NCBI RefSeq assembly: GCF_937912035.1
Contig: NZ_CALDPF010000031.1
Location: forward strand, 434,001 to 498,000
DNA from: an uncultured Bacteroides sp.
GTDB taxonomy: Bacteria; Bacteroidota; Bacteroidia; Bacteroidales; Bacteroidaceae
Length of the DNA stretch: 64,000 nucleotides
Direction of reading: 5' to 3'
Within the stretch, counting starts at the first letter, position 1. The number at the start of each line of letters is the position of its first letter. The notes under the pieces are model-generated. The model did not search any database and was not told the origin of the DNA. It saw only the letters and a list, made by a program, of their open reading frames with translations. This document shows, one piece after another, positions 47,007 to 55,627 of the stretch. Made by a program: the position numbers and the translations under genes.

Positions 47007-49808
47007 TTATTCTATCACAAGCCATGTATGTCCATTGGCAGGAATCTTCACTGTTACATCTACTGTATAGTCACGGTTGATTCGGTAAGTCTTGGATTTT
47101 CCTCCCTCAACGCTTATCTTAGTCTTATCATCCAAACCTGTATAATACATAGGAAGCTTTATTTTCCTTTCAATATCACTTCCTGTTGGATTGAAGAACA
47201 TGGCAAGACCCTTTTCATCGAGTTCAGGATTTACGTGGACAAATCCGTCCCAATCCTTTCCGTCAGGTTTACGCAAATGAATCATATCGCTGTTCAGGAT
47301 TTCCCTATAGCGCTTATACCACGATATAACCTTCTGTACACAAGCCTTAGTCTCGTCCGTATCATAAAGTCTTGGTCCGCGATAGCATGCCTGAATTCCG
47401 GCACCGTAATTGCCCATCATTATCTGATAATATGTTTCAAGATGTTCGTTCAACGGTTCGAGTGTTGCAGCTGCTCCACCTCCGTGATATTCCACCAACG
47501 GAACGAATGACCAGCATGAAGATGCCATACGGTCGTATGTATTTGAGTAGTTTACCTGACGGCTGTGTATCAGCTGACGGTCTCTAGGCAATGACCAGTT
47601 AACCTCACGGTACCCTATACTTGTCTTGGTAGAGCCGTTTAGGAAATAGAAATCAGGAACATTCAGGGAAATGCCTTTAGCAAGACACCAGTGATACAGA
47701 TCACGGATTCTTTCAAACTGCTTCCATTGTGAATCATTAAGGCCTTTATGGTAAGCGTGTTTGGTAGAAGCACACACATCACCTGGATAAGAACCGTCAT
47801 GCTCAAAGAGCGTAAGTCCTGTCTTCTCGTAGAAATTCCTGATCTTTGCCAGATAATCTACTCCCCACTGGCTACACAGACATGGTGAAGAACCGAATGT
47901 AGCACCTCCACGTTTTCCTGTAGCTGGATTTATCACATCCACTTCATCACTAATCCATCTGCTGGCAAGAAGAGAATAACCGCCCATCTCGATTCCCCTG
48001 CTCTTTGCATAGTCAACAAGAGATTTTATATAGGCAATATGTTTCTCGTCTGTTGTTTCTGCATTCATTCCAGAACCGAATGAAAGAATAATCATTTCAT
48101 ATCCGGTTTCAACACACTGGTCTACAGCACGTTTCACTATTTTCTCATCTATTGTGGTAAGATGCATGAAAATAGGATTCTCTGTTGTCCATGGAGCTAT
48201 AGTACGATAGAACCTGCGTAGGAAAAGACCTTTGCGTTCACGGTCGTATGTATCAATAGGCATCTCGTATACCTTATATGAAGAGAAAGGAGCATCCTTT
48301 GTTATCTCCACATCAGGACCAATTTCATTATATACATCCAATGTACACAAAGTGTTCAGTCCGTAGTTACACTGTGAAGTATACTCCTTGTCGGTAGTCC
48401 AATGTTCAGTCCTATCACCTGTATATTCCCAGAAAGTACCTCCCATAGTGTAGTCACTCTCTATATGGATATTAGGAAGATAGCGTCTGGACATATCTCC
48501 CTCTGTAGATTCCGGTTCTGCAAAGAACAAGTGTTCAAGCTTGAAGGAATCCAGATTTATAGGTTCATCACTTTCATTAAAAATCTCCATGTGTTTTCTT
48601 ATTACAGGCACATGGTCATAGATGTCAAAATGAAGCTTTACTTTAAGATTTGAAACATCTCCTGTTCCACGCATGGTAAATGTAAGGGATTTACCGGTAG
48701 GAAGTTCCTTGTTCAGTGCCCAACGGCTTCTGGCCCAGGCCAAAGAATGTATGGAATCTGAAATCTCAAAATCCTCAACAATGAAAGAACGGTCTGCAAC
48801 AGTCATTTCATCTATCCATTCAAGCTTGAGATATCCGCGTTCAGGCTGTCCTTCCAAACCACCAAGAGACCATTTTTCTCCGTTAATAGTAAGTTCTCCC
48901 TCGCTGCTGACTGCCCTGAGCATATTCTCACCTGACATATGATTTACAATGTCAACTGTAGCAAGATTAGGCGTAATTCTGAAGACTCTGGATGTCAGTC
49001 CATTGGTAATTACAATAGATTTGCCATCAGCTCCTGCCATTACTTCAGCCTTGTAACTATCCGGAGACACCAGCCAGTCTATATCACTGCGCTCCATAGA
49101 AGGATAATCAGAAACAGGAAGCTTGCTTATTTTGGAAGACATTCTGTCCCAGTCTTCTTTAGAAACCCCTTCGCCTTCAGTGGTAGATTCTGTACTGATT
49201 GCTGGAGCTTGGAAGTTGTCATAATCAATATTTACGTCAGACCACACAGCAAAGTCACCGCTACAACCGTCTCCTCCATCATCAACCTTCAGTTCAAGCT
49301 TCTTGACCTTTGATATGTTTACATCAAACGCTTCCATTTTCTCGCCCGAACTCATTTTACGTGAATACAGTTCCTTGCCGTCACCTAAAATCCTGAAAAC
49401 TACTGTTCCTTTCTTAAATGTTCTGTCAGCATCTTCAACCCCTGCAAAGTACTTCCTGTCTCCTACCTTTCTATAGAAGACACGTGTTCCGTCCGGTTGT
49501 GGTGAAGAGGATATGTCTGCCGATGTATAGTCAAGTTTTGAGTCGGCAACACCTATACGGCCAGTTATATTCTTTCCAAAACCTTTCATGTTAACCTTTA
49601 TAACACTTTCGGAATGAACTCCAACAGGATCTGTACATTTCTCCCCGGCTACAAAAGCCTCCTCCCCTGTCACAGACAGACCTACAACAGTGGTTCCATA
49701 AGTTTGTGAAGAGCGGGAAAGGTCAAGTCCCGAAAGTTTCTGCTGGGCATTAACTCCAATAGAGTAATACAATGATAATAGAAAAAAAAATCGTTTCGAC
49801 AGATTCAT
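47007..49808 (-). CDS. NPCBM-containing putative glycosidase (GH36/GH27-like barrel)
   Basis: A 933-aa secreted protein (signal peptide to about residue 21). Residues about 23-190 form an NPCBM domain (KLSGLDLSRSSQTYGTT, KCTDPVGVHSESVIKVN, LELKVDDGGDG), a galactose-binding-like module. Residues about 250-480 are a large beta domain of the kind that precedes GH36 barrels. Residues 500-800 look like a TIM barrel (MIILSFGSGMNAE, YAKSRGIEMGGYSLLAS, TLFEHDGSYPGDVC, GISLNVPDFYFLNGS). The Asp in FEHDG is the best nucleophile candidate, matching the place of the KxD Asp in GH27/GH36 alpha-galactosidases. A C-terminal beta domain ends the chain. The exact family is not recognised; alpha-galactosidase or alpha-N-acetylgalactosaminidase-like activity is a guess. 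Confidence 0.65.
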   Translation of the reverse strand: MNLSKRFFFLLSLYYSIGVNAQQKLSGLDLSRSSQTYGTTVVGLSVTGEEAFVAGEKCTDPVGVHSESVIKVNMKGFGKNITGRIGVADSKLDYTSADISSSPQPDGTRVFYRKVGDRKYFAGVEDADRTFKKGTVVFRILGDGKELYSRKMSSGEKMEAFDVNISKVKKLELKVDDGGDGCSGDFAVWSDVNIDYDNFQAPAISTESTTEGEGVSKEDWDRMSSKISKLPVSDYPSMERSDIDWLVSPDSYKAEVMAGADGKSIVITNGLTSRVFRITPNLATVDIVNHMSGENMLRAVSSEGELTINGEKWSLGGLEGQPERGYLKLEWIDEMTVADRSFIVEDFEISDSIHSLAWARSRWALNKELPTGKSLTFTMRGTGDVSNLKVKLHFDIYDHVPVIRKHMEIFNESDEPINLDSFKLEHLFFAEPESTEGDMSRRYLPNIHIESDYTMGGTFWEYTGDRTEHWTTDKEYTSQCNYGLNTLCTLDVYNEIGPDVEITKDAPFSSYKVYEMPIDTYDRERKGLFLRRFYRTIAPWTTENPIFMHLTTIDEKIVKRAVDQCVETGYEMIILSFGSGMNAETTDEKHIAYIKSLVDYAKSRGIEMGGYSLLASRWISDEVDVINPATGKRGGATFGSSPCLCSQWGVDYLAKIRNFYEKTGLTLFEHDGSYPGDVCASTKHAYHKGLNDSQWKQFERIRDLYHWCLAKGISLNVPDFYFLNGSTKTSIGYREVNWSLPRDRQLIHSRQVNYSNTYDRMASSCWSFVPLVEYHGGGAAATLEPLNEHLETYYQIMMGNYGAGIQACYRGPRLYDTDETKACVQKVISWYKRYREILNSDMIHLRKPDGKDWDGFVHVNPELDEKGLAMFFNPTGSDIERKIKLPMYYTGLDDKTKISVEGGKSKTYRINRDYTVDVTVKIPANGHTWLVIE

Positions 49809-50404
49809 ATTAACAGATATTAATTAATTATTTTTTTATTATGCAATAATGAACTGAAAGAGTCTGGAAGCTATTATACACCTATAAACAAATAATCCAC
49901 TCTATCTACATAACATTTTTTAATTACAAACTTGATAAACACGATATCAAAATTTATAATCACAATTAAGTATTATTCCCAAATTATTAACAACATACAA
50001 TACATTATAAAATGATATTCATATTATAATAACAAGTGAATACAAATAAAATAAAACATTCCATTTTCCAATAGCACAAAAGCACCAAATAATTTCAATA
50101 TACAACCATTCTATAAATAGTAAAATACACTATGCAGACATTTAAGAAGTAAATACCATAAGTAATAACAATAAAATCCTTCCACTTTACATATTCTAAA
50201 AAAAGAAAATCATAAAATAAAAAAGAGTCCAAGCTACTATACATGAAAAGATATTGAAATTAATTGAAAATATTATTACAATGACTCCTTATGACAAATA
50301 TTACATTTGCAAATGAAAAACCACATATAGGACAAATTACACTATAATAATAATAAAATTCCATATAGGCTACATAAAACCATTATTAATATAAAAATTT
50401 ATTT
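49809..50404. other. 596-base divergent gap between the NPCBM gene and the third SusC
   Basis: Very AT-rich with no gene seen. It must contain divergent promoters for the NPCBM-GH172 operon (-) and the third susCD operon (+). A plus-strand -7 box at 50302-50309 is listed separately; I could not find a convincing one for the minus strand. Confidence 0.5.
50302..50309 (+). promoter_or_regulatory. Candidate -7 box of the third susCD operon
   Basis: TACATTTG followed by C, an exact TAnnTTTG match, lies 95 bases before the SusC start codon. There is no TTTG at the usual -33 distance, which fits a promoter needing an activator such as an HTCS regulator. Confidence 0.45.
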
Positions 50405-53400
50405 ATGAAAAATGTACTCAAGAATTTGGATGTAAAACCACATATGGCTTTTACATCTATATTATTATTTTCAAATACATTTTTATTTGGAAATAATAAT
50501 GCTACAAACATTAATTCTTCACCTACATCGTCTTTCGTTTTACAACAAGAAAACAAAACGGTAAAGGGAAAAGTAACAGACAAAAATGGAGAGCCACTAA
50601 TTGGAGTAAATGTTATCATCAAAAACACCAATAATGGTACAGTGACGGACTTTGATGGAAATTTTGAAATTAGCGTATCTGATAACTCTGTTCTGGAATT
50701 CTCATACATCGGATATTTGTCTCAGACATTAAAAGTGAATAATAGACAAAACAATATTTCCATAACAATGATGGAAGACACCAAACTTCTTGAAGAAGTT
50801 GTTGTTGTTGGATATCAATCAAAGGAAAGAAAAAACCTTACTGGTTCTGTAGCTACAATTGACTCAAAATACCTTGAAAACAGACCTGCTGCCAGAGGAA
50901 CCGACCTGCTTCAGGGTGTTTCACCAGGCCTTATCGTCAGTCGCAGTAATCCAGGAAGAGTTGGAGGAGGAAGTGTGGGTATTGAGATACAAGGTGTTTC
51001 GACACGTACAGGTGGAGATATACTAGTTGTTATTGACGGAATTCCTCAACCATTGGGCTCAATAGATGCTATCAATAGTATCAATCCAAATGATATTGAA
51101 AGCATAAATGTTCTGAAAGATGGTGAAGCCGTTGTTTATGGTTCAAGAGCTTCATCAGGAGTAATTGTCATCACAACCAAGTCAGGAAAAAAGAATAAAG
51201 TAGAAGCATCATATACTGCCTCATTCAAAACTCCATCTATACATACTGAAAAAGCCAATGTTATTGATACATATCTATTGATGGATAAAGCTTGGAGCAT
51301 GAGCGGTATAGACAATGTACTAGGATACAAAAATGTTATAAACTATATCAAAGATAATAATTTAACATACAATGATATAAAGAATAATGACTACAAACAT
51401 GTAGTATCCGGAACAGCACCGTTCCCTGACACACCATTCCTAGTATTTTCTGACTATGATTGGTTTGACATAATGTATGGAACCGGTATTACACATAATT
51501 ACGATGTATCAGCCTCTGGTTCTACAGATAAAGCATCATACTATACATCAATTGGTTTTATTGATGAGGGTTCTATGCTCAATTATGGAAACAATTCAAA
51601 CAAGACTGCATTTGCTCGTCTAAAATTGGATTATCACTTTAACAAATGGATTTCAGTAGGTACGAACATAAATATACGCTACCAGAATCTGGTAGAACCA
51701 ATTGATATAGGTGGCTTGGAATCAGCCATTGCAAACAGACCAACTTGGGATGTTCCATACACGCCAGAGGGTAGATACTGTGTATGGGGAAGTATGCCGA
51801 ATCCTATAGCACACGCAAAAGAAAGAGGAGAAAACCGTCAGCAAAGATATATGTTATCTGCACAATTTTATGCGGATATTACTCCGATTGAGAATCTAAA
51901 AATTCGTGCTGTCGGTATGAAAAGTTATGACGGAATTAAAGCGCGTGCATTGCAGAAATGGTATGATTCTTATTATTGGGATGAAAGTTATGCTTTCCCT
52001 TCAATGACGAACAGAGATGCAGATACATACTCATATTACGGTAACAATTTTGACCAATCTCTAAATCTTACATTTTCTGCTGATTATAGAAAAACGTTCA
52101 TGAGAGACCACGCTATACGTGCTTTTGCAGCATTCACACATGAGGAATTCCAATATGATCATGCCGTAGCACAAGCACGTGACCTGGCCAACTCTACTTT
52201 ATATACCCTTAACTTCGGAAATCCCTTAAAGAATCTGGCGTCCGATACACAAACAGAAAACACATTACAAGGTATACTTGCTAATGCTGGGTATACATAT
52301 AAAGACAAGTATACTGTAGAAGGTTATTTCAGACGTGATGGCAGTTCAAGATTTGCTAAAGGATACCAGTGGAGCAACTTCTTTGGGGCCGGTGCTGCAT
52401 ATACCGTAACAAACGAGAACTTTATAAAGAAACTTGGAATAAATGATTATCTGAATTATTTGAAAATACGCTTCAACTATGGAGAACTTGGAAATCAAGC
52501 CGGATTAGGAAATTATGACTTTGTACAAGGTATAGGCATATCTACTTCTAACATATTATTTGGAACTCCATCTTCAGTAACAAAACAGCAGATAGCTACA
52601 TTATCAGGATTTCCTTCCAATACGAGAACATGGCAGATTTCAAAGAAAATGAATATCGGTCTTGATATGAACTTGTTTAAAGACAGACTAAACATTGTAT
52701 ACAACTATTATATTACAAATACAAACAATGCATTCTATACACAAGAATACCCTAGTCTGCTTGGAACAACTGCTCCTAATATAAACGGAGCCCACATTCG
52801 TGTAAAAGGATGGGATTTGGGAGTAACATGGAGAGATCAGCTAAAAAACGGCTTTAATTATAGTGTTTCATTGGGTTTAAGTGACTCCAATACTAAAGCC
52901 ATTAAATTACCTGACAATGTTATACCTAGCTTAAACAGCGGTTCATGGGTTGAAGGTTATCCATTAGGAGCACAGTTTGGTCTAGTATATGACGGAATAA
53001 TGCAGAATCAGGACGAAGTAAATGCTTATTATGATCAGATTAAAGGTGGAATAACAAATCGTCTTGCTCCTGGAGATGTGAAATTTAAGGATCTTGATGG
53101 AGATGGAATTATTGAAAGTACATTGTATCAGACAGACGAAAACGGAAAGCCTCTACCTTCATCAGGTGATATGGTATATCTTGGAGACACCAGACAACAC
53201 TACCAATACTATATAAATCTGTCTGCAGGATATAAAGGATTTGAATTCAGTGCAATACTTAATGGTGTAGGCAAATGGAACGTAGTACAAAATGACAGAG
53301 TAAATTTCGGACTTCCATGGATTCAGTTGTTAGAGCATGCTGTCTCAGACCCTGGATGGACTCCTGAAAACCCTGTAGAGTTTCCAAGACTATATGTAAC

Positions 53401-53695
53401 AGATGCTACATTTGACAATTCTGTTAACAGTAATAACTTTACACCTTCTACAGCTCCATTCTCTTTTGTCAATGTACCATGGTTGGCTATAAAGAACATA
53501 CAACTATCTTATACCCTACCTCAAACATGGGTTGATAAGATTCACCTCAGCAAAGTCAAGATATTTGCCAATGCAACAGACCTTGGATATATTATAAATA
53601 AAATGCCTAAAAGCTATAGCCCTGAACAGCCATACAACTCTGCCATAGCACCTTATGCTAGAACATTCTCTGTTGGATTAAATGTCGGATTTTAA
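50405..53695 (+). CDS. SusC-like TonB-dependent transporter (pair 3)
   Basis: A 1096-aa outer-membrane importer. Leader region to about residue 45, then a carboxypeptidase-regulatory-like domain (VKGKVTDKNGEPLIGVNVII to about 125), plug domain (GYQSKERKNLTGSVATID, VVIDGIPQPLGSID, SINVLKDGEAVVYGSRASSGVIVITTKSG) and a barrel ending FSVGLNVGF. The plug motif GSRASSGVIVI differs from the GVRGANGVILV of pair 1, so it is not a recent copy of the other SusC proteins. It starts a separate plus-strand operon with its own SusD 13 bases downstream. It is probably controlled by the HTCS regulator at 58129-61992. Confidence 0.95.
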   Translation: MKNVLKNLDVKPHMAFTSILLFSNTFLFGNNNATNINSSPTSSFVLQQENKTVKGKVTDKNGEPLIGVNVIIKNTNNGTVTDFDGNFEISVSDNSVLEFSYIGYLSQTLKVNNRQNNISITMMEDTKLLEEVVVVGYQSKERKNLTGSVATIDSKYLENRPAARGTDLLQGVSPGLIVSRSNPGRVGGGSVGIEIQGVSTRTGGDILVVIDGIPQPLGSIDAINSINPNDIESINVLKDGEAVVYGSRASSGVIVITTKSGKKNKVEASYTASFKTPSIHTEKANVIDTYLLMDKAWSMSGIDNVLGYKNVINYIKDNNLTYNDIKNNDYKHVVSGTAPFPDTPFLVFSDYDWFDIMYGTGITHNYDVSASGSTDKASYYTSIGFIDEGSMLNYGNNSNKTAFARLKLDYHFNKWISVGTNINIRYQNLVEPIDIGGLESAIANRPTWDVPYTPEGRYCVWGSMPNPIAHAKERGENRQQRYMLSAQFYADITPIENLKIRAVGMKSYDGIKARALQKWYDSYYWDESYAFPSMTNRDADTYSYYGNNFDQSLNLTFSADYRKTFMRDHAIRAFAAFTHEEFQYDHAVAQARDLANSTLYTLNFGNPLKNLASDTQTENTLQGILANAGYTYKDKYTVEGYFRRDGSSRFAKGYQWSNFFGAGAAYTVTNENFIKKLGINDYLNYLKIRFNYGELGNQAGLGNYDFVQGIGISTSNILFGTPSSVTKQQIATLSGFPSNTRTWQISKKMNIGLDMNLFKDRLNIVYNYYITNTNNAFYTQEYPSLLGTTAPNINGAHIRVKGWDLGVTWRDQLKNGFNYSVSLGLSDSNTKAIKLPDNVIPSLNSGSWVEGYPLGAQFGLVYDGIMQNQDEVNAYYDQIKGGITNRLAPGDVKFKDLDGDGIIESTLYQTDENGKPLPSSGDMVYLGDTRQHYQYYINLSAGYKGFEFSAILNGVGKWNVVQNDRVNFGLPWIQLLEHAVSDPGWTPENPVEFPRLYVTDATFDNSVNSNNFTPSTAPFSFVNVPWLAIKNIQLSYTLPQTWVDKIHLSKVKIFANATDLGYIINKMPKSYSPEQPYNSAIAPYARTFSVGLNVGF

Positions 53696-53708
53696 TACAT
53701 AAACAAAC

Positions 53709-55496
53709 ATGAAACCATATAAACTATTTTACATAATTAGCCTTATAACATTAAGTGCATGCGAATCAGACTTGAATCTACTTCCTAAAGATTCATTAAC
53801 ATCTGATGTATACTTTAAAACTGAAAAAGATTTTCAGCTTTACGCCAATGGGTTATATCAACAATTGCCTGATTTCGGTGAAAACAGTAACGATAACATG
53901 ACAGATTTGTACTATGCTGGGGGACCGAACTCAGTAAGTAACAGTACGTATATTGAATCTCAAAATGACGGAACATGGAATACATGTTATTCAAATATAA
54001 GGAACTGTCTTGTTTTACTAGAAGAAGAAGCAAAATTGGAAGAAGGAGACTTAAAAAATAGTGTTCAGGTATATAAAGGTGAAGCGCACTTCTTTTTAGC
54101 AATGAACTACTACAATCTATTGCGCTATTTCGGTGGTGTTCCATTGATAGATCATACCCTGACATTAACAGACCCTGATTTGTACAAGCCAAGAGCTTCA
54201 AGAGAAGATATAGTAAATTTTATTATTGACAACCTTGATAAAGCTATAAATGCTCCTGTAGGAACACTTACATCATCCGATCAGGAAGGACGTATAACCA
54301 TTACTGCAGTACGTGCATTTAAGGCAAGAGTAGCACTGTTCGAAGGTACTTGGAGAAAATTCCACGAACTAGGAGGCGAACAAGAAATGTTCGATATTGC
54401 CATAGAGGAATCAAGCAAGGTATTGGAAGATCCTAACTATTATCTTTTTGACGAAAGAGAAATTCTTGGAGACATGAGTTACTTCTACATGTTTATACTG
54501 GAAAGTGATGAAAAATCAAATCCTGCCGGCATAAAGAAAGAATCAAATCATGCTTATATATTAACAAGAAAACATAACAAGCTGGATTCCCCTACAGGAT
54601 ATATAGCTGTAACAAACGGGAATCTATCTCCTACACTAAAATTAATGGATATGTTTCTGGATACTAAAGGATTGCCTATAACTCATCCTGAAACTAATTT
54701 TAAAGGACATGGTTTCCAGATTGATCCAGTAACAAAAGAAGCCATCAATATCGAGTTCCAAAACAGAGATCCAAGAATGTCTTGTAACCTGATTGAACCA
54801 TTTACTCAATTCTGGTACCATTCTCCATACCATAGAAACTATGACTGGACAGACGAAGAATTAGTAAATACCGGAGCATGGAACGATGGTTTTTGGACAA
54901 GTGGTACAGGATATCTGCTTGGTAAATACATTCCAGAAATAGAAGGAGCTGTAGGTATAGATTATCCGGTGATTCGTCTGGAAGAGGTTATGTTAATATA
55001 TGCTGAAGCTTTATTCGAAAGAGATGGAAGTATATCAGACGAGGATCTTAACAAGTCAATAAACAAATTACGTGACCGTGTTGGTATGCCACATCTGACA
55101 AATAACTTCTGCTCGCAGTATGGACTGGATATGCGTACGGAAATACGTAGAGAAAGAACTATCGAACTCATGGCTGAAGGATTCAGATATGACGACATCA
55201 GAAGATGGGCTGTAGGAGAAACCGAAATGAACCAAGATATGAAAGGTATATTATGGACTAATTCCCCTATCAGTACACCTGGAGGATTCGAAGTATATAA
55301 TGAAAAAGAAGATAAAATAGTAAAAACAGACTTCAGCAACAGAGTATATACAGTAGATGAGAATGGCTTTATCATTCTAGAACCGGCTTCATCAAGAAAA
55401 TTCTCTTCCAAACACTATCTAAGACCTTTGCCATTACGTCAGATTGCTTTAAGTAATGGAACTCTGGAACAGAATCCTGGTTGGGTCAGTCAATAA
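53709..55496 (+). CDS. SusD-like glycan-binding lipoprotein (pair 3)
   Basis: A 595-aa SusD/RagB lipoprotein (lipobox LSAC, lipid Cys18). Scaffold block HFFLAMNYYNLLRYFGGVPLIDHTL and C-terminal signature RTEIRRERTIELMAEGFRYDDIRRWA are typical. It follows its SusC by 13 bases. A good hairpin with 11-bp arms lies about 33 bases after its stop codon, so most transcripts may end before the heme-motif gene downstream. Confidence 0.94.
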   Translation: MKPYKLFYIISLITLSACESDLNLLPKDSLTSDVYFKTEKDFQLYANGLYQQLPDFGENSNDNMTDLYYAGGPNSVSNSTYIESQNDGTWNTCYSNIRNCLVLLEEEAKLEEGDLKNSVQVYKGEAHFFLAMNYYNLLRYFGGVPLIDHTLTLTDPDLYKPRASREDIVNFIIDNLDKAINAPVGTLTSSDQEGRITITAVRAFKARVALFEGTWRKFHELGGEQEMFDIAIEESSKVLEDPNYYLFDEREILGDMSYFYMFILESDEKSNPAGIKKESNHAYILTRKHNKLDSPTGYIAVTNGNLSPTLKLMDMFLDTKGLPITHPETNFKGHGFQIDPVTKEAINIEFQNRDPRMSCNLIEPFTQFWYHSPYHRNYDWTDEELVNTGAWNDGFWTSGTGYLLGKYIPEIEGAVGIDYPVIRLEEVMLIYAEALFERDGSISDEDLNKSINKLRDRVGMPHLTNNFCSQYGLDMRTEIRRERTIELMAEGFRYDDIRRWAVGETEMNQDMKGILWTNSPISTPGGFEVYNEKEDKIVKTDFSNRVYTVDENGFIILEPASSRKFSSKHYLRPLPLRQIALSNGTLEQNPGWVSQ

Positions 55497-55528
55497 TATA
55501 TTTTCATAACCAAGAGCATTAATAGTTG

Positions 55529-55570
55529 ATTCCCCTTATTCATTCTAAATTATAATTGGATAAGGGGAAT
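55529..55570 (+). terminator. Hairpin between SusD (pair 3) and the heme-motif gene
   Basis: A perfect 11-bp inverted repeat (55529-55539 ATTCCCCTTAT and 55560-55570) around a 20-nt loop, followed by TTATTGTTTT. It would act as a terminator or attenuator inside the SusC-SusD-propeller gene series. Confidence 0.7.
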
Positions 55571-55627
55571 TTATTGTTTTACACAATGAAAACAATATAT
55601 ACCATGTTTCATTTAAAATAGGTTCTT

